This document shows, in pieces, positions 17,111-27,543 of a stretch of DNA of 64,000 bases (its first letter is position 1; every line of letters begins with the position of its first letter). The stretch is taken from positions 1-64,000 of the forward strand of contig JAFUIS010000022.1 in the NCBI GenBank assembly GCA_017468365.1, written 5' to 3'. Source of the DNA: Oscillospiraceae bacterium. GTDB taxonomy: Bacteria; Bacillota; Clostridia; Oscillospirales; Ruminococcaceae. The notes below the pieces were generated by a model. The model had not been told where the DNA came from, did not search any database, and saw only the letters and a program-made list of their open reading frames with translations. Made by a program: the position numbers and the translations under genes.

Positions 17111-17737
17111 TTATTTGGAGTACAACTCAACGATCAGGTGTTCTTCAACTTCGAGGTCGATGTCCTCGCGGTTAGGAAGCTGGCTGATCTTAGCAGTAAG
17201 TTTTTCTGCATCAAAGTCGATCCAGGAAGGAACGGGATGAGCAGAGTTTGCTTCTACAACTGCTTTGAGTTTTTCGTTCTGACGGCTCTTGTCAGCAACA
17301 GCAACTACGTCGCCGGCTTTGAGCAGAATGGAAGGGATGTTGGCCTTGTGGCCGTTAAGGGTATAGTGACCGTGTCTTACGAGCTGACGAGCTTCTTTTC
17401 TGGAAGAAGCAAGACCTGCACGATAAACAACGTTGTCGAGACGGCTTTCGAGAATTCTGAGAAGGTTTTCACCAGCCTGACCAGACTGTTTGCTGGCGAG
17501 TTCGAAATAATGCTCGAACTGGCTTTCAAGAACACCATAGTATCTCTTTGCCTGCTGTTTTGCGCGAAGCTGAAGACCGTATTCAGAAATCTTTTTACGG
17601 CCCTGACCGTGCTGGCCAGGAGCATATGCTCTGCGGCTGAGTGCGCATTTAGGACCATAGCATCTTTCGCCTTTAAGGAAGAGCTTCTTGCCTTCGCGAC
17701 GGCAGAGTCTGCATACAGAACCTGTATATCTTGCCAT
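17111..17737 (-). CDS. rpsD: Ribosomal protein S4
   Basis: 208 residues; binds 16S rRNA early in 30S assembly. The N-terminus keeps four cysteines (CRLC, then CYGPKC), the zinc-containing form of S4; an S4 RNA-binding fold follows ([18 protein letters not shown]). In many bacteria S4 represses its own operon; no S4 target was identified here. Confidence 0.96.
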   Translation of the reverse strand: MARYTGSVCRLCRREGKKLFLKGERCYGPKCALSRRAYAPGQHGQGRKKISEYGLQLRAKQQAKRYYGVLESQFEHYFELASKQSGQAGENLLRILESRLDNVVYRAGLASSRKEARQLVRHGHYTLNGHKANIPSILLKAGDVVAVADKSRQNEKLKAVVEANSAHPVPSWIDFDAEKLTAKISQLPNREDIDLEVEEHLIVELYSK

Positions 17738-17774
17738 GTGTTTTTACACCTCCAATAATTTCAGAATACCACTG

Positions 17775-18176
17775 TTATACGCGGCGACGTTTGGGCGGAC
17801 GGCATCCGTTGTGCGGAACAGGAGTAACGTCTTTGATCATAGTTACTTCAAGTCCTGCTGCCTGAAGAGCACGGATAGCTGCTTCACGACCGGAACCGGG
17901 ACCTTTTACGAAAACTTCAACGGTTTTAAGGCCGTGCTCCATAGCTGCTTTAGCTGCAGTCTCTGCTGCGGTCTGTGCTGCATAAGGAGTGGATTTTCTG
18001 GAACCACGGAATCCGAGTCCGCCTGCGGAAGCCCAGGAAAGAGCGTTGCCGCGAACATCGGTGATGGTAACAATAGTGTTATTGAAGGTGGACTGGATAT
18101 GTGCTGCGCCACGTTCGATATTTTTCTTTTCGCGACGGCGACGAGTAATTGCTTTTTTAGCATTTGCTTTCGGCAT
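17775..18176 (-). CDS. rpsK: Ribosomal protein S11
   Basis: 133 residues on the 30S platform. [17 protein letters not shown] and the C-terminal [13 protein letters not shown] are the family signature. Lies between rpsM and rpsD with short gaps. Confidence 0.97.
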   Translation of the reverse strand: MPKANAKKAITRRRREKKNIERGAAHIQSTFNNTIVTITDVRGNALSWASAGGLGFRGSRKSTPYAAQTAAETAAKAAMEHGLKTVEVFVKGPGSGREAAIRALQAAGLEVTMIKDVTPVPHNGCRPPKRRRV

Positions 18177-18192
18177 GTCTTAATCCTCCCTC

Positions 18193-18561
18193 TTATTTCT
18201 TCTTGTTAGCAATGGTCTTCTTGGGACCTTTGCGGGTTCTTGCATTGGTTTTGGTTCTCTGACCGCGAACGGGGAGACCTTTTCTGTGGCGAAGACCACG
18301 ATAGCAACCAATTTCTACAAGACGTTTGATATCAAGTGCGGTAGCACGGCGAAGGTCGCCTTCTACCTCGATGTTTTTGTCGATGTACTCACGCAATTTA
18401 GTAGCATCATCTTCGGAAAGATCTTTTACGCGGATGGTAGGATCGATCTCAGTATCCGCAATGATCTTAGAAGCGGTTGTGCGGCCGATACCGTAGATAT
18501 AAGTGAGAGCGATGTCGATTCTCTTATTCTTCGGCAGGTCAATACCAGCTATACGAGCCAT
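18193..18561 (-). CDS. rpsM: Ribosomal protein S13
   Basis: 122-residue 30S head protein that contacts the P-site tRNA and 50S bridges. Start [19 protein letters not shown] and the [20 protein letters not shown] tail are typical. Follows rpmJ by 29 bases. Confidence 0.97.
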   Translation of the reverse strand: MARIAGIDLPKNKRIDIALTYIYGIGRTTASKIIADTEIDPTIRVKDLSEDDATKLREYIDKNIEVEGDLRRATALDIKRLVEIGCYRGLRHRKGLPVRGQRTKTNARTRKGPKKTIANKKK

Positions 18562-18590
18562 AGACTTTGTTGCACCTCCGTTTTAGTTAA

Positions 18591-18704
18591 TCAGCCCTGA
18601 CGCTGTTTGTGTTTAGGATTGGAGCAGATAACCATCAGGCGGCCTTTGCGTCTGATGATCTTGCATTTTTCGCAGATGGGTTTTACGGAAGGTCTGACTT
18701 TCAT
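18591..18704 (-). CDS. rpmJ: Ribosomal protein L36
   Basis: 37 residues, read directly from the sequence. Begins [14 protein letters not shown]; has the zinc-binding C-x2-C-x12-C-x4-H pattern (C+ form) and ends KHKQRQG. AAGGAGG lies upstream. Sits between infA and rpsM as in other Firmicutes. Confidence 0.97.
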   Translation of the reverse strand: MKVRPSVKPICEKCKIIRRKGRLMVICSNPKHKQRQG

Positions 18705-18720
18705 AGATATACCTCCTTAA

Positions 18721-18939
18721 TCACTTAGATCGCCAAGTAATGCGCCCTTTGGTAAGGTCGTAAGGCGACATTTCGACTGTTACCTTGTCTCCGGGAAGAA
18801 TTCGAATGTAGTTCATTCTGAGTTTTCCGGAAATGTGGGCTAAAATTTGGTGGCCGTTGGGCAACTCGACCTTGAATTGGGCGTTGGGAAGGGAGTCCAC
18901 AACAGTACCCTCGATTTCAATAACATCTTCTTTGGCCAA
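18721..18939 (-). CDS. infA: Translation initiation factor IF-1
   Basis: 72-residue OB-fold protein that blocks the A site during initiation. [20 protein letters not shown] and [19 protein letters not shown] are diagnostic. Two bases separate it from the KOW-protein gene upstream. Confidence 0.97.
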   Translation of the reverse strand: MAKEDVIEIEGTVVDSLPNAQFKVELPNGHQILAHISGKLRMNYIRILPGDKVTVEMSPYDLTKGRITWRSK

Positions 18940-18941
18940 GC

Positions 18942-19190
18942 TTAATTCCCTCCCTCGTCAATTTCATTGAATTTGGAAAGCGCTTCGCGCAGCTTTCCGT
19001 TAGTTTCTGTCGCATCTTTTTCCAATACCGTTTTGGTAAAGGCAAGATGCTTTTTACGCTTGCGTTTGGGTTTTTCGACTTTGCGGAGTCTGCCGTCGGC
19101 AATAAATGCAAATTCTTCATCCTCAAGCACTATTGCGTAGAAACTGCCGCGGTCTTTACCCGCTTTTGACAAAACTACCTGTCCGAGCAT
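18942..19190 (-). CDS. KOW-domain RNA-binding protein (L14e/L27e-like)
   Basis: 82 residues: an N-terminal KOW-type barrel ([19 protein letters not shown]) followed by a basic stretch ([10 protein letters not shown]) and a charged C-terminal tail. Small KOW proteins occur at this place, between map and infA, in many Firmicutes and resemble archaeal/eukaryotic L14e. A role in ribosome assembly or function is inferred from domain and position; no experimental function is known to me. Confidence 0.8.
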   Translation of the reverse strand: MLGQVVLSKAGKDRGSFYAIVLEDEEFAFIADGRLRKVEKPKRKRKKHLAFTKTVLEKDATETNGKLREALSKFNEIDEGGN

Positions 19191-19201
19191 TTTTCACCTC
19201 A

Positions 19202-19951
19202 TCAGTCCGGATCGGTCAGAATAATCGGACCGTTATCCGTAATTGCTATGGTGTGCTCAAAATGGGCAGAAAGCTTGCCGTCTTTGGTTCTTACTGTCCA
19301 GCCATTGGAATCCGTTGATACAAACCTTGTTCCGGCATTTATCATTGGCTCAATGGCGATGCACATTCCGTTCACCAACCTGGGTCCATGACCAGCCGCG
19401 CCGAAATTCGGAACTTCCGGATCTTCATGAACGCTGCGGCCGATGCCGTGTCCGACAAATTCGCGAACAACGGAATAGCCGCGCTCTTCGCAGTAAGTTT
19501 GTACGGCGTTGGAGATATCTCCGACTCTGTTTCCTACGACTGCCATTTCAATTCCTTTATAAAGGCTTTGTTTGGTAACGTCAAGAAGCTTTTGTGCTTC
19601 TTCGGAAGCTTTGCCCGCCACAAAAGTTGCAGCGTTGTCGCCGTGGTAACCATCCAGGCATGCACCAACGTCTATCGAAACAATGTCCCCTTCTTTGATA
19701 ACCCTGTTTCCCGGGATACCGTGGATAAGTTCATCGTTTACAGAGATGCATGCGCTGGCGGGAAAACCGTATAAATTCAGGAACGAGGGGGTTGCCCCTT
19801 GACTCATGATGAAATCATAAATGACTTTGTCTATCTCGGCGGTTGTTACGCCGGGTTTAACAGCCTCGCCGCCGACCTTAAGAGCGAGAGCCGAAAGTCT
19901 TCCGGCTTCACGCATCTTTTTGATCGCGCTTGCGGGTTTAAGAATCACCAT
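19202..19951 (-). CDS. map: Methionine aminopeptidase type I
   Basis: 249 residues; removes the initiator methionine from nascent proteins. Metal ligands lie in SIDVGACLDGYHGD (two Asp), GHGIGRSVHEDP (His), AIEPMIN (Glu) and EHTIAI (Glu). Starts 3 bases after adk in the usual secY-adk-map order. Without the N-terminal zinc finger found in some homologues. Confidence 0.96.
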   Translation of the reverse strand: MVILKPASAIKKMREAGRLSALALKVGGEAVKPGVTTAEIDKVIYDFIMSQGATPSFLNLYGFPASACISVNDELIHGIPGNRVIKEGDIVSIDVGACLDGYHGDNAATFVAGKASEEAQKLLDVTKQSLYKGIEMAVVGNRVGDISNAVQTYCEERGYSVVREFVGHGIGRSVHEDPEVPNFGAAGHGPRLVNGMCIAIEPMINAGTRFVSTDSNGWTVRTKDGKLSAHFEHTIAITDNGPIILTDPD

Positions 19952-19954
19952 GAT

Positions 19955-20587
19955 TTAGACCCCCAGAGCTTCCAGTGCAAGACGAGTGGTTTCTTCAATT
20001 CCGTTCTCGCCGTTGACTACTGCAAGCTTACCTTGATCTCCATAGAAACCTTTAAGCGGCTCGGTCTGTTCATGATAAACTTCAAGTCTGTGCATAATGG
20101 TTTCAGGAAGATCGTCCTTTCTGGTGATAATCTCTGCTCCGCATTTGGGGCAAACGTTATCAGCAGGAGGAGGACACGAAATCATATGATAGGGAGCGCC
20201 GCAACCGGAACACACTCTGCGTCCGGAAAGACGGGCAACTATCGCATCGTCGGAAACGGCGATTTCAAGTGCCTTGTCAATTCTTACGCCGCCTTCCTGC
20301 AAGGCTTCTGCCTGAGGAATGGTGCGAGGAAAACCGTCAAGAATAAAACCGTTCTTGCAGTCGTCCTTGGTAAGACGCTCCTCGATGATGGAGATAACAA
20401 GAGCATCCGGAACAAGTTTTCCGGATTCCATGTATCCTTTTGCTTCAAGTCCAAGCGGAGTTTCGTTTTTTACTGCCTCACGCAGGATATTGCCTGTGCT
20501 AATAGTCGGAATTCCGAGTTTCTCTTTAAGAATTTCGGCCTGAGTTCCTTTTCCTGCACCAGGAGCTCCAAGAAGAATAAGATTCAT
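19955..20587 (-). CDS. adk: Adenylate kinase (zinc-containing lid)
   Basis: 210 residues; interconverts 2 ADP with ATP and AMP. P-loop GAPGAGKGTQ (residues 7-16), AMP-binding FILDGFPRT, and a long lid with the zinc site C-x2-C...C-x2-C (CSGCG, CPKCG), typical of Gram-positive enzymes. Lies between secY and map. Confidence 0.97.
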   Translation of the reverse strand: MNLILLGAPGAGKGTQAEILKEKLGIPTISTGNILREAVKNETPLGLEAKGYMESGKLVPDALVISIIEERLTKDDCKNGFILDGFPRTIPQAEALQEGGVRIDKALEIAVSDDAIVARLSGRRVCSGCGAPYHMISCPPPADNVCPKCGAEIITRKDDLPETIMHRLEVYHEQTEPLKGFYGDQGKLAVVNGENGIEETTRLALEALGV

Positions 20588-20605
20588 GGATATACCTCCT
20601 ATTAA

Positions 20606-21901
20606 TTATTCAAGAAATCCTTTGTAATGTCTCATCATCATCTGAGATTCAAGGGATCTTGCAGTTTCAAGAGCAACAGAAACTACGATGATAATAGTGG
20701 TACCACCGATGGTTACGCCCTGAATACCGGAAACTGCGCCGATGATGGTGGGGAGAAGAGCAATAACGCCGAGGAACATTGCACCGATGAAGGTGATTTT
20801 TCCGATGATTCTGGAAATGAAGTCGCTGGTAGGTTTACCGGGACGAATTCCGGGAATAGCACCGTTGTTCTTCTGAAGGTTGTTTGCCATCTCAACAGGA
20901 TTGTACTGAATAGCGATATAGAAATAGCTGAATGCCACGATGAGTACGAAATAAAGTACTGCGAATACCCAGCTGTTCTGGTCGAACATTCTGAAGAATC
21001 CGTACCAGAAAGTTCCTTCAGCAGGTTTTGCAAAAGCTTCGATGGTGGAAGGAATTGCAAGAAGTGCACCCGCAAAGATGATTGGGAGAACACCTGCCAT
21101 GGTAACTTTTACCGGGATGTGGCTGGACTGGCCGACGTACTGTTTACGTCCGACTACGCGTTTTGCGTACTGAACGGGAATGCGGCGCTCAGCCTGGTTC
21201 ATAAGAACGATGAATGCAATAAGCAGAACAAAGATGACGATAAGTGCCGGAACGAAGAAGTAATATTTTACTTCGCCGAGAGTAAGGTAGCTCCAAAGAG
21301 TAGTAACAAGGTTGGGGCCACCGGATACGATACCGGCAAAAAGGATCATGGAAATACCGTTTCCGATGCCTTTGTCATCAATTCTCTCGCCGAGCCACAT
21401 AACAAGCATGGAACCGGCGGTGAAAACGCAGAGGATAGTTGCAACTACAAGTACGTTTTCCCAAGTATTGTCAAAGGTTGCTACTGCGTTGTAACCTTTG
21501 AGGGTTACGTAGTAAGCATATGCCTGGATAACAGCAAGACCAACAGTGGAAAAACGGGTGATCTTGTTGATTTTCTTTCTGCCTTCAGGACCTTCCTGTG
21601 CCATTTTCTCAAGTGCAGGAATTGCAACGGTGAGAAGCTGGATAACGATGGAAGAAGTGATGTAAGGAGAAATGGAAAGTGCAAAAACGGTTGCCATGGA
21701 AAGAGCGCCACCGGTGAGCATGTTCAGGTATCCGAGAAGGTTTCCGGAGTTTGCACCGAACATTGCGGAAAGTGCGCTGTTATCAAGGAAAGGAACCGGG
21801 ATTGCAGCACCAAGACGGAAAATGACAATAATAAGGAGAGTATAAAGAAGTTTTTCGCGGATATCCTCTACTTTCCAAGCGTTCTTGAAGACATCAAACA
21901 T
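20606..21901 (-). CDS. secY: Preprotein translocase subunit SecY
   Basis: 431 residues, ten membrane segments. Forms the protein-conducting channel with SecE and SecG. Starts MFDVFKNAWKVEDIREKLL; the cytoplasmic loops with RRIPVQYAKRVVGR and the NPVEMANNLQKNNGAIPGIRPGKPT motif are typical. Two bases after rplO, consistent with coupling. Confidence 0.97.
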   Translation of the reverse strand: MFDVFKNAWKVEDIREKLLYTLLIIVIFRLGAAIPVPFLDNSALSAMFGANSGNLLGYLNMLTGGALSMATVFALSISPYITSSIVIQLLTVAIPALEKMAQEGPEGRKKINKITRFSTVGLAVIQAYAYYVTLKGYNAVATFDNTWENVLVVATILCVFTAGSMLVMWLGERIDDKGIGNGISMILFAGIVSGGPNLVTTLWSYLTLGEVKYYFFVPALIVIFVLLIAFIVLMNQAERRIPVQYAKRVVGRKQYVGQSSHIPVKVTMAGVLPIIFAGALLAIPSTIEAFAKPAEGTFWYGFFRMFDQNSWVFAVLYFVLIVAFSYFYIAIQYNPVEMANNLQKNNGAIPGIRPGKPTSDFISRIIGKITFIGAMFLGVIALLPTIIGAVSGIQGVTIGGTTIIIVVSVALETARSLESQMMMRHYKGFLE

Positions 21902-21903
21902 CT

Positions 21904-22344
21904 TTATTTCACCTCGGCCTTTCCGCCAACCTCCTCGATTTTCTGCTTAGCAGACTCAGAGAAAGCAGCTACTACTACGGTGAGCTGTTTGGTGAGCTCG
22001 CCATTGCCGAGAACTTTGACTCCGTCAAGAGTCTTTTTGAGAAGACCAGCTTCAACAAGGGTCTGCTCGTTAACAACAGTGCCGTTCTCAAAGATTTCAA
22101 GATCGCCTACGTTGACGATTGCATACTGAGTGGCAAAGATGTTTTTGAATCCGCGTTTCGGGATCTGTCTCTGGAGAGGCATCTGGCCGCCTTCAAATCC
22201 GGGACGGATAGAGCCGCCGGAACGGGCTTTCTGACCTTTATGACCTTTACCAGCGGTTTTGCCGTTGCCGGAACCGTGGCCTCTACCTCTGCGGTAGCTT
22301 TCGGTATTTGCGCCGGGTGCCGGTGCAAGTTCATGAAGTTTCAT
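21904..22344 (-). CDS. rplO: Ribosomal protein L15
   Basis: 146 residues; late-assembling 50S protein. The Gly/Arg-rich N-terminus ([20 protein letters not shown]) and [18 protein letters not shown] are diagnostic. Lies between rpmD and secY. Confidence 0.97.
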   Translation of the reverse strand: MKLHELAPAPGANTESYRRGRGHGSGNGKTAGKGHKGQKARSGGSIRPGFEGGQMPLQRQIPKRGFKNIFATQYAIVNVGDLEIFENGTVVNEQTLVEAGLLKKTLDGVKVLGNGELTKQLTVVVAAFSESAKQKIEEVGGKAEVK

Positions 22345-22361
22345 ATTGGTGCACCTCCTTC

Positions 22362-22541
22362 TTATTCTTCGACTTCGGTGACCTCAACCATATGAGCAAT
22401 CTTGGCGATTTTGCCGCGGGTTGCTGCATTGTCGGGCTGAATGGTCTCTGCGCCGATTTTACGAAGGCCAAGGGAGATTGCAGTTGCGATCTGATAATCT
22501 TTCTTGTGGATGAAACCTTTTACAAGTTTGATTTTAAGCAT
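22362..22541 (-). CDS. rpmD: Ribosomal protein L30
   Basis: 59 residues, read directly from the sequence. [20 protein letters not shown], then SLGLRKIG and [17 protein letters not shown] match bacterial L30. AAGGAGGAAAAC precedes the ATG at 22541. Between rpsE and rplO as expected. Confidence 0.96.
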   Translation of the reverse strand: MLKIKLVKGFIHKKDYQIATAISLGLRKIGAETIQPDNAATRGKIAKIAHMVEVTEVEE

Positions 22542-22558
22542 TTTAACTGTTTTCCTCC

Positions 22559-23059
22559 TTAACCGTAGATTTCTTCAACGGTTTTGCCGCGGACTGCTGC
22601 TACCTGCTCCGCATCACGGAGAGAGCAGAGGCCCTGCATAGTGGCAGAAACTACGTTGCAAGGATTGTTGGAACGAAGGCATTTGGTACGAACATCGTGA
22701 ATGCCTGCTGCTTCCATAACGGCACGAACTGCGCCGCCTGCGATAACGCCGGTACCTTTGGGAGCCGGTTTCATAAGAACTTCGCCTGCACCAAATTTAC
22801 CAACAACCTCATGAGGAATGGTGGTTCCTTTGAGGGTAATGTGTTTAAGATTTTTCTTTGCGTCTTCAATACCTTTGCGGATTGCGTCCGGAACTTCGTT
22901 AGATTTGCCCATTCCGAAACCAATGGTTCCGTTCTGGTCGCCAACTACTACGAGTGCGCTGAACTTCATAACACGTCCGCCTTTGACGGTTTTGGATACG
23001 CGGTTTATTGCTACGACCTTTTCAACAAGATCGAGTTTAGAAGCATCGATTAAAGCCAT
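22559..23059 (-). CDS. rpsE: Ribosomal protein S5
   Basis: 166 residues; needed for decoding fidelity and mRNA unwinding. The double-stranded-RNA-binding N-terminus ([20 protein letters not shown]) and [19 protein letters not shown] are characteristic. Follows rplR by 14 bases. Confidence 0.97.
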   Translation of the reverse strand: MALIDASKLDLVEKVVAINRVSKTVKGGRVMKFSALVVVGDQNGTIGFGMGKSNEVPDAIRKGIEDAKKNLKHITLKGTTIPHEVVGKFGAGEVLMKPAPKGTGVIAGGAVRAVMEAAGIHDVRTKCLRSNNPCNVVSATMQGLCSLRDAEQVAAVRGKTVEEIYG

Positions 23060-23073
23060 CTGTATCCTCCTTT

Positions 23074-23433
23074 TTAGAATTGAAGTCCACCCTCGCGGGC
23101 ACCTTCTGCAAGTTCTTTAACACGTCCGTGATAAAGGTAACCACTTCTGTCAAAAACAACACAAGTGATGCCTTTTTCGATAGCTCTCTGAGCTACGAGT
23201 TTGCCGATCTCTTTAGCTGCTTCTTTGTTGCCGCCGTAGTTCTCGAAAGATTTTTCGGTGGTGGAAGCTGCTGCGAGGGTAACTCCGTTTACGTCATCAA
23301 TAATCTGAGCGTAGATGTGTTTAGCGGAGCGGAAAACATTAAGACGCGGTCTTTCAGCGGTTCCGCTGATTTTGTTTCTTACGCGGTAGTGTCTTTTGAC
23401 ACGGGCTGCGTTTTTATCAGCTTTAGATACCAT
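23074..23433 (-). CDS. rplR: Ribosomal protein L18
   Basis: 119 residues; binds 5S rRNA with L5. Contains [20 protein letters not shown] and [20 protein letters not shown]. In the standard place between rplF and rpsE. Confidence 0.97.
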   Translation of the reverse strand: MVSKADKNAARVKRHYRVRNKISGTAERPRLNVFRSAKHIYAQIIDDVNGVTLAAASTTEKSFENYGGNKEAAKEIGKLVAQRAIEKGITCVVFDRSGYLYHGRVKELAEGAREGGLQF

Positions 23434-23449
23434 GTTTTTTCACTCCTTC

Positions 23450-23995
23450 TTATTTTTTACCTTTACCGGCTTTACCTTCCTTGCGGATAATGGTTTCGCC
23501 GACATATTTGATACCTTTACCTTTATAAGGCTCGGGCGGACGTTTTTCTCTGATCTCTGCTGCGATCTGACCAACTCTCTGTTTGTCAGCGCCTTTAACA
23601 AGAATTTTGTTAAGTGCAGGAACTTCGAAGGTTACACCATCTTTTTCGGGGATGATGACCTGGTGGGAATAACCAAGGTTCATAACAAGGTTGGTTCCCT
23701 CTTTAACTGCTTTATAACCAACACCGTTGATCTCAAGCTCTTTTACAAAACCGGTGGATACGCCGGTTACCATGTTGGATACAAGGGTTCTGGTAAGACC
23801 GTGAAGGCTTCTCATTTCCTTAGTATCATCAGGGCGGGACACGATGATCTCGCCGTTTTCGACTGCGATGTTTATCTCAGGTCGAAAGCTCTGTTTAAGG
23901 ACCCCATTCTGGCCCTTTACCTCTACAACGTTTCCGTCGATAACGACTTCAACGCCTGCCGGTATAGCAATCGGTTTTTTACCGATACGAGACAT
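23450..23995 (-). CDS. rplF: Ribosomal protein L6
   Basis: 181 residues with two repeated L6 folds; sits near the factor-binding site. [17 protein letters not shown] and the C-terminal [21 protein letters not shown] are diagnostic. Confidence 0.97.
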   Translation of the reverse strand: MSRIGKKPIAIPAGVEVVIDGNVVEVKGQNGVLKQSFRPEINIAVENGEIIVSRPDDTKEMRSLHGLTRTLVSNMVTGVSTGFVKELEINGVGYKAVKEGTNLVMNLGYSHQVIIPEKDGVTFEVPALNKILVKGADKQRVGQIAAEIREKRPPEPYKGKGIKYVGETIIRKEGKAGKGKK

Positions 23996-24011
23996 TCAGT
24001 TTCCCTCCTTC

Positions 24012-24410
24012 TTACCAAATGAACGCAAGGACTTCGCCGCCAACGTTCTCTTTACGTGCCTGTTTATCGGTCATGATTCCTTTATTGGTGGAAAGAATTG
24101 CGATACCAAGGCCTTTAAGAACTTTGGGCATTTCCTCAACGTTAGTGTAAATGCGCAGGCCGGGTTTGGAAACCCTGCGAAGGCCTGTGATTACCGGGGT
24201 TTTATTTGCGCCGTATTTGAGCGTGATGTGGATGATTCCCTGTTTTCCATCTTCAATTACCTGGTAACCTTTGATGTAACCTTCATCAAGAAGAATCTGG
24301 GTAATTGCTTTTTTCATGTTAGAAGCGGGAACATCGACGGTATCATGCTTTGCGGAATTCGCGTTTCTGATGCGGGTCAGCAAGTCAGCGACAGTATCGG
24401 TGATATGCAT
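24012..24410 (-). CDS. rpsH: Ribosomal protein S8
   Basis: 132 residues; central-domain 16S rRNA binder. [17 protein letters not shown] and the tail [19 protein letters not shown] are typical. In E. coli S8 represses the spc operon; no such site was recognised here. Confidence 0.97.
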   Translation of the reverse strand: MHITDTVADLLTRIRNANSAKHDTVDVPASNMKKAITQILLDEGYIKGYQVIEDGKQGIIHITLKYGANKTPVITGLRRVSKPGLRIYTNVEEMPKVLKGLGIAILSTNKGIMTDKQARKENVGGEVLAFIW

Positions 24411-24438
24411 TCCTCAAACCTCCTTTGTTCTCTATAAG

Positions 24439-24624
24439 TTACCAGCTTGCCTTCTTTACGCCAGGAATCTCACCTTTGTAGGCGAGTTCTCTGAAGCAGA
24501 TACGGCAAATACCAAATTTGCGAAGATAGGCGTGGGGTCTGCCACAGATTTTGCAGCGAGTATAAGCTCTGGTGGAGAACTTAGGCTCTGCTTTCTGTTT
24601 GACCTTCATAGACGTTTTTGCCAT
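24439..24624 (-). CDS. rpsZ: Ribosomal protein S14 type Z (zinc form)
   Basis: 61 residues, the short C+ form. C-x2-C (CKIC) and C-x2-C (CRIC) bind zinc; [20 protein letters not shown] is the signature. Only this zinc form is seen in the window. Confidence 0.96.
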   Translation of the reverse strand: MAKTSMKVKQKAEPKFSTRAYTRCKICGRPHAYLRKFGICRICFRELAYKGEIPGVKKASW

Positions 24625-24641
24625 TTTTAGTTCCTCCTATC

Positions 24642-25181
24642 TTACTTTTCAAACGGAGCGCCCATAAGAGTGAGCAGCTCGCGAGCTTCTTCATCGGTCT
24701 GTGCAGTGGTGATGAAGCAGATGTTCATACCACGAAGTTTTTCGATTTTATCATAGTCGATCTCCGGGAAGATCAGCTGTTCTTTCAGACCAAGGCTGTA
24801 GTTGCCGCGTCCGTCGAAAGCGTTAGGATTGATACCACGGAAGTCTCTTACTCGCGGAAGTGCGATGTTGAAAAGTCTGTCCATGAATTCGTACATTTTT
24901 GCACCACGAAGGGTTACTTTTGCACCGATTACCATTCCTTCACGGAGTTTGAAGTTTGCTACGGATTTTTTGGCTTTGCAGGTGATTGCTTTCTGACCGG
25001 TGATTGCACCGAGGTCTTTAAGAATAGCATCCATTGCTTTGGAGTTATCTTTGCAATCGCCAGCGCCAACGTTCACGACGATCTTATCGAGTTTCGGGAT
25101 CTGCATGACGCTTTTGTATTCAAACTTCTTCATAAGAGCAGGTGCTACATCGCTTTTGTAGTACTCACTAAGTCTAGTCAT
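24642..25181 (-). CDS. rplE: Ribosomal protein L5
   Basis: 179 residues; binds 5S rRNA and contacts P-site t[18 protein letters not shown] and [20 protein letters not shown] are diagnostic. Confidence 0.97.
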   Translation of the reverse strand: MTRLSEYYKSDVAPALMKKFEYKSVMQIPKLDKIVVNVGAGDCKDNSKAMDAILKDLGAITGQKAITCKAKKSVANFKLREGMVIGAKVTLRGAKMYEFMDRLFNIALPRVRDFRGINPNAFDGRGNYSLGLKEQLIFPEIDYDKIEKLRGMNICFITTAQTDEEARELLTLMGAPFEK

Positions 25182-25197
25182 GTGTTTTCCTCCTTAC

Positions 25198-25515
25198 TCA
25201 AAAAGTTTCGCCGCAAGCTTTGCAGAGACGTTTTTTGGTTCCGTCTGCAAGAACTTTATGGGCCAGTCTGGTGGGTTTGCCGCATTTGGGGCAGACAAGC
25301 ATCACTTTGCAGGCATAGATTGCGGTTTCAACCTGAAGAAGTCCGCCCTGCTCACCCATTCTTCTGGGTTTTGCATGTTTGGTTGCAATGTTGCAGCCTT
25401 CGACAATTACTTTGCCTTCGGAAGGGCTTACTTCAAGTACCTTGCCTTCTTTGCCTTTATCTCTTCCGGAGATGATGATGACTTTGTCGCCGGTTTTTAC
25501 GTGTACTTTATTCAT
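25198..25515 (-). CDS. rplX: Ribosomal protein L24 with C-terminal zinc ribbon
   Basis: 105 residues. The KOW domain (VKTGDKVIIISGRDKGKEGK) initiates 50S assembly; the C-terminal part has CPKCG and CKACG, a zinc-ribbon pair present in many clostridial L24 proteins. I use the ATG at 25515 (MNKVHVK), which has AGGAGG at proper distance, not the TTG six bases upstream. Confidence 0.95.
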   Translation of the reverse strand: MNKVHVKTGDKVIIISGRDKGKEGKVLEVSPSEGKVIVEGCNIATKHAKPRRMGEQGGLLQVETAIYACKVMLVCPKCGKPTRLAHKVLADGTKKRLCKACGETF

Positions 25516-25532
25516 CGTCAATTTCCTCCTTC

Positions 25533-25901
25533 TTAGAGAACTTCGGGCGCAAGGCTCAGGATTTTAAGGTAATCTTTTTCACGGAGCTCACGAGCTACCG
25601 GTCCAAAGATACGGGTTCCACGCGGGTTTTTGTCTTCCTTGATGATAACTGCTGCGTTTTCGTCGAAACGAATGTAGCTGCCGTCATCACGACGGAGACC
25701 TTTGGCCGAGCGGACGATAACAGCTTTGACAACATCGCCTTTTTTAACCATGCCGCCCGGAGCTGCTTTTTTAACACTGGCTACGATTACGTCGCCGATG
25801 TTAGCATATTTTCTTCTGGTACCGCCGAGAACACGAATGCACTGAAGTTCTTTTGCACCGGTGTTATCAGCAACCTTCAGATGAGATTGCATCTGTATCA
25901 C
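25533..25901 (-). CDS. rplN: Ribosomal protein L14
   Basis: 122 residues; intersubunit-face protein. [27 protein letters not shown] and the C-terminal [18 protein letters not shown] are characteristic. Confidence 0.97.
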   Translation of the reverse strand: MIQMQSHLKVADNTGAKELQCIRVLGGTRRKYANIGDVIVASVKKAAPGGMVKKGDVVKAVIVRSAKGLRRDDGSYIRFDENAAVIIKEDKNPRGTRIFGPVARELREKDYLKILSLAPEVL

Positions 25902-25931
25902 AGATATTTCCTCCTTTCCGTCCGACTCTAA

Positions 25932-26192
25932 TTATTTGGCCTTTTCGATGATCTCAGAAACTCTCCAACGTTTGTCTTTGGACAAAGGTCTGGTTTCCAT
26001 GATCTCTACACGGTCGCCGATTCCGCATTCGTTGTTTTCGTCATGCGCTTTGAATCTTACGGTTCTCTTAATAATCTTTTTATAAAGGGGGTGCTGAACA
26101 CGGTCTTCGACTTTAACAACAACGGTTTTGTCCATTTTGTCGCTAACTACGATACCGACTCTGGTTTTTCTAAGATTTCTTTCTTCGTTCAT
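25932..26192 (-). CDS. rpsQ: Ribosomal protein S17
   Basis: 86-residue OB-fold 16S rRNA binder. [22 protein letters not shown] and [17 protein letters not shown] are typical. Confidence 0.97.
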   Translation of the reverse strand: MNEERNLRKTRVGIVVSDKMDKTVVVKVEDRVQHPLYKKIIKRTVRFKAHDENNECGIGDRVEIMETRPLSKDKRWRVSEIIEKAK

Positions 26193-26210
26193 GCTTTATC
26201 CTCCCTTCAA

Positions 26211-26411
26211 TTACTGCTCTGCCTTAAGCTCGATTGCACGAAGAGCGGTTTTAACTCTTGCGATGTCTTTTCTGACTTCTGCAAGTCTCATCGGATTTTC
26301 AAGCTGGTTAATGGCGTGCTGGAATCTCAGGTTGAAAAGCTCGGCTTTGAGCTCAGAAAGTTTCTTTTCAAGGTCTGCTTTATTCATTTCACGAACCTGT
26401 GCTGCTTTCAC
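26211..26411 (-). CDS. rpmC: Ribosomal protein L29
   Basis: 66 residues, two-helix protein at the exit tunnel. [18 protein letters not shown] and [12 protein letters not shown] are diagnostic. It starts with GTG at 26411, overlapping the rplP stop (GTGA), so translation is coupled. Confidence 0.96.
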   Translation of the reverse strand: MKAAQVREMNKADLEKKLSELKAELFNLRFQHAINQLENPMRLAEVRKDIARVKTALRAIELKAEQ

Positions 26412-26836
26412 TGCTCTTCAACCCCCTTTTCTTCCCTTTTTACGAATTTGCATTTGATAGGAAGCTTGTGGGAAGCAAGTCTCATTGCTTCTCTTGCAAG
26501 CTCTTCGGATACTCCGCCGATTTCGAACATTACGCGGCCGGGTTTAACAACAGCTGCCCAATATTCAGGAGCACCTTTACCGGAACCCATTCGGGTTTCT
26601 GCAGGTTTTGCAGTGATGGGTTTATCCGGGAATACTTTAATCCAAACCTGACCGCCACGTTTGATGTAACGGGTCATTGCGATACGAGCTGCCTCGATCT
26701 GGTTTGCTTTGAGCCAGCAGGGCTCAAGTGCCATAAGGCCGTATTCGCCGTTGGAAACGAAATTACCTCTGTGTGCAGCACCTTTCATGCGGCCTCTCTG
26801 AACACGACGGTATTTAACTCTCTTCGGAAGAAGCAT
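26408..26836 (-). CDS. rplP: Ribosomal protein L16
   Basis: 142 residues; lines the A site and peptidyl-transferase centre. [19 protein letters not shown] and [19 protein letters not shown] are typical. Start overlaps the rpsC stop and stop overlaps the rpmC start. Confidence 0.97.
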   Translation of the reverse strand: MLLPKRVKYRRVQRGRMKGAAHRGNFVSNGEYGLMALEPCWLKANQIEAARIAMTRYIKRGGQVWIKVFPDKPITAKPAETRMGSGKGAPEYWAAVVKPGRVMFEIGGVSEELAREAMRLASHKLPIKCKFVKREEKGVEEQ

Positions 26837-27528
26837 TATTTACGACCTCCTTCTTTGCGAGAGGGCTGTTTTTTTACGTCGTTAAGAACGTCGCCGTTGT
26901 AGATCCAAACTTTAACACCGATGCGGCCATAGGTGGTTGCAGCTTCTGCAAAACCGTAGTCGATATCAGCACGAATGGTCTGAAGCGGAATGGTGCCCTC
27001 ATGATAGCATTCGCTGCCGGCAATTTCTCTACCACCGAGACGGCCGGAGCACTGTACTTTGATACCTTTTACGCCGAGTTTCATGGAACGTCCGATGGAC
27101 TGTTTCATTGCACGACGGAAGGAAATTCTGCGTTCAAGCTGTGCAGCAATGTTTTCTGCAACAAGCTGTGCGTCTTTATCAGGCTGTTTAACTTCAACAA
27201 TGTTGAGGAAAACCTGAACTTTTTCTTCTTTGCCTTTGTTGAGCATCTGCTCGCATTCAAGGCGAAGTTTTTCAATTTCAGAACCCTGACGGCCGATGAC
27301 CATGCCGGGTTTTGCACAATGAATGTGGATTCTCACTTTGTTGTCGCCGGTGCGTTCGATTTCTACTTTCGGAACGCCTGCGCCGTAAAGTTTGTTTTTG
27401 AGGAATTTACGAAGGTTGTAATCCTCTACAAGAGTGTCGCCGAAGACTGCGTCCTTGGCAAACCAGCGGGAATCCCAATTTTTAATTACACCAACACGAA
27501 AACCGTGGGGATTAACTTTCTGTCCCAT
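26836..27528 (-). CDS. rpsC: Ribosomal protein S3
   Basis: 230 residues with an N-terminal KH domain ([16 protein letters not shown]) and C-terminal S3 domain ([35 protein letters not shown]). Forms part of the mRNA entry channel. Confidence 0.97.
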   Translation of the reverse strand: MGQKVNPHGFRVGVIKNWDSRWFAKDAVFGDTLVEDYNLRKFLKNKLYGAGVPKVEIERTGDNKVRIHIHCAKPGMVIGRQGSEIEKLRLECEQMLNKGKEEKVQVFLNIVEVKQPDKDAQLVAENIAAQLERRISFRRAMKQSIGRSMKLGVKGIKVQCSGRLGGREIAGSECYHEGTIPLQTIRADIDYGFAEAATTYGRIGVKVWIYNGDVLNDVKKQPSRKEGGRK

Positions 27529-27543
27529 TAATTTACCTCCTAC

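Noticed and set aside
20627-22129. Plus-strand open frame of 500 codons over secY-rplO
   Set aside because: Shadow of highly biased ribosomal-operon codons; no start signal and low-complexity composition.
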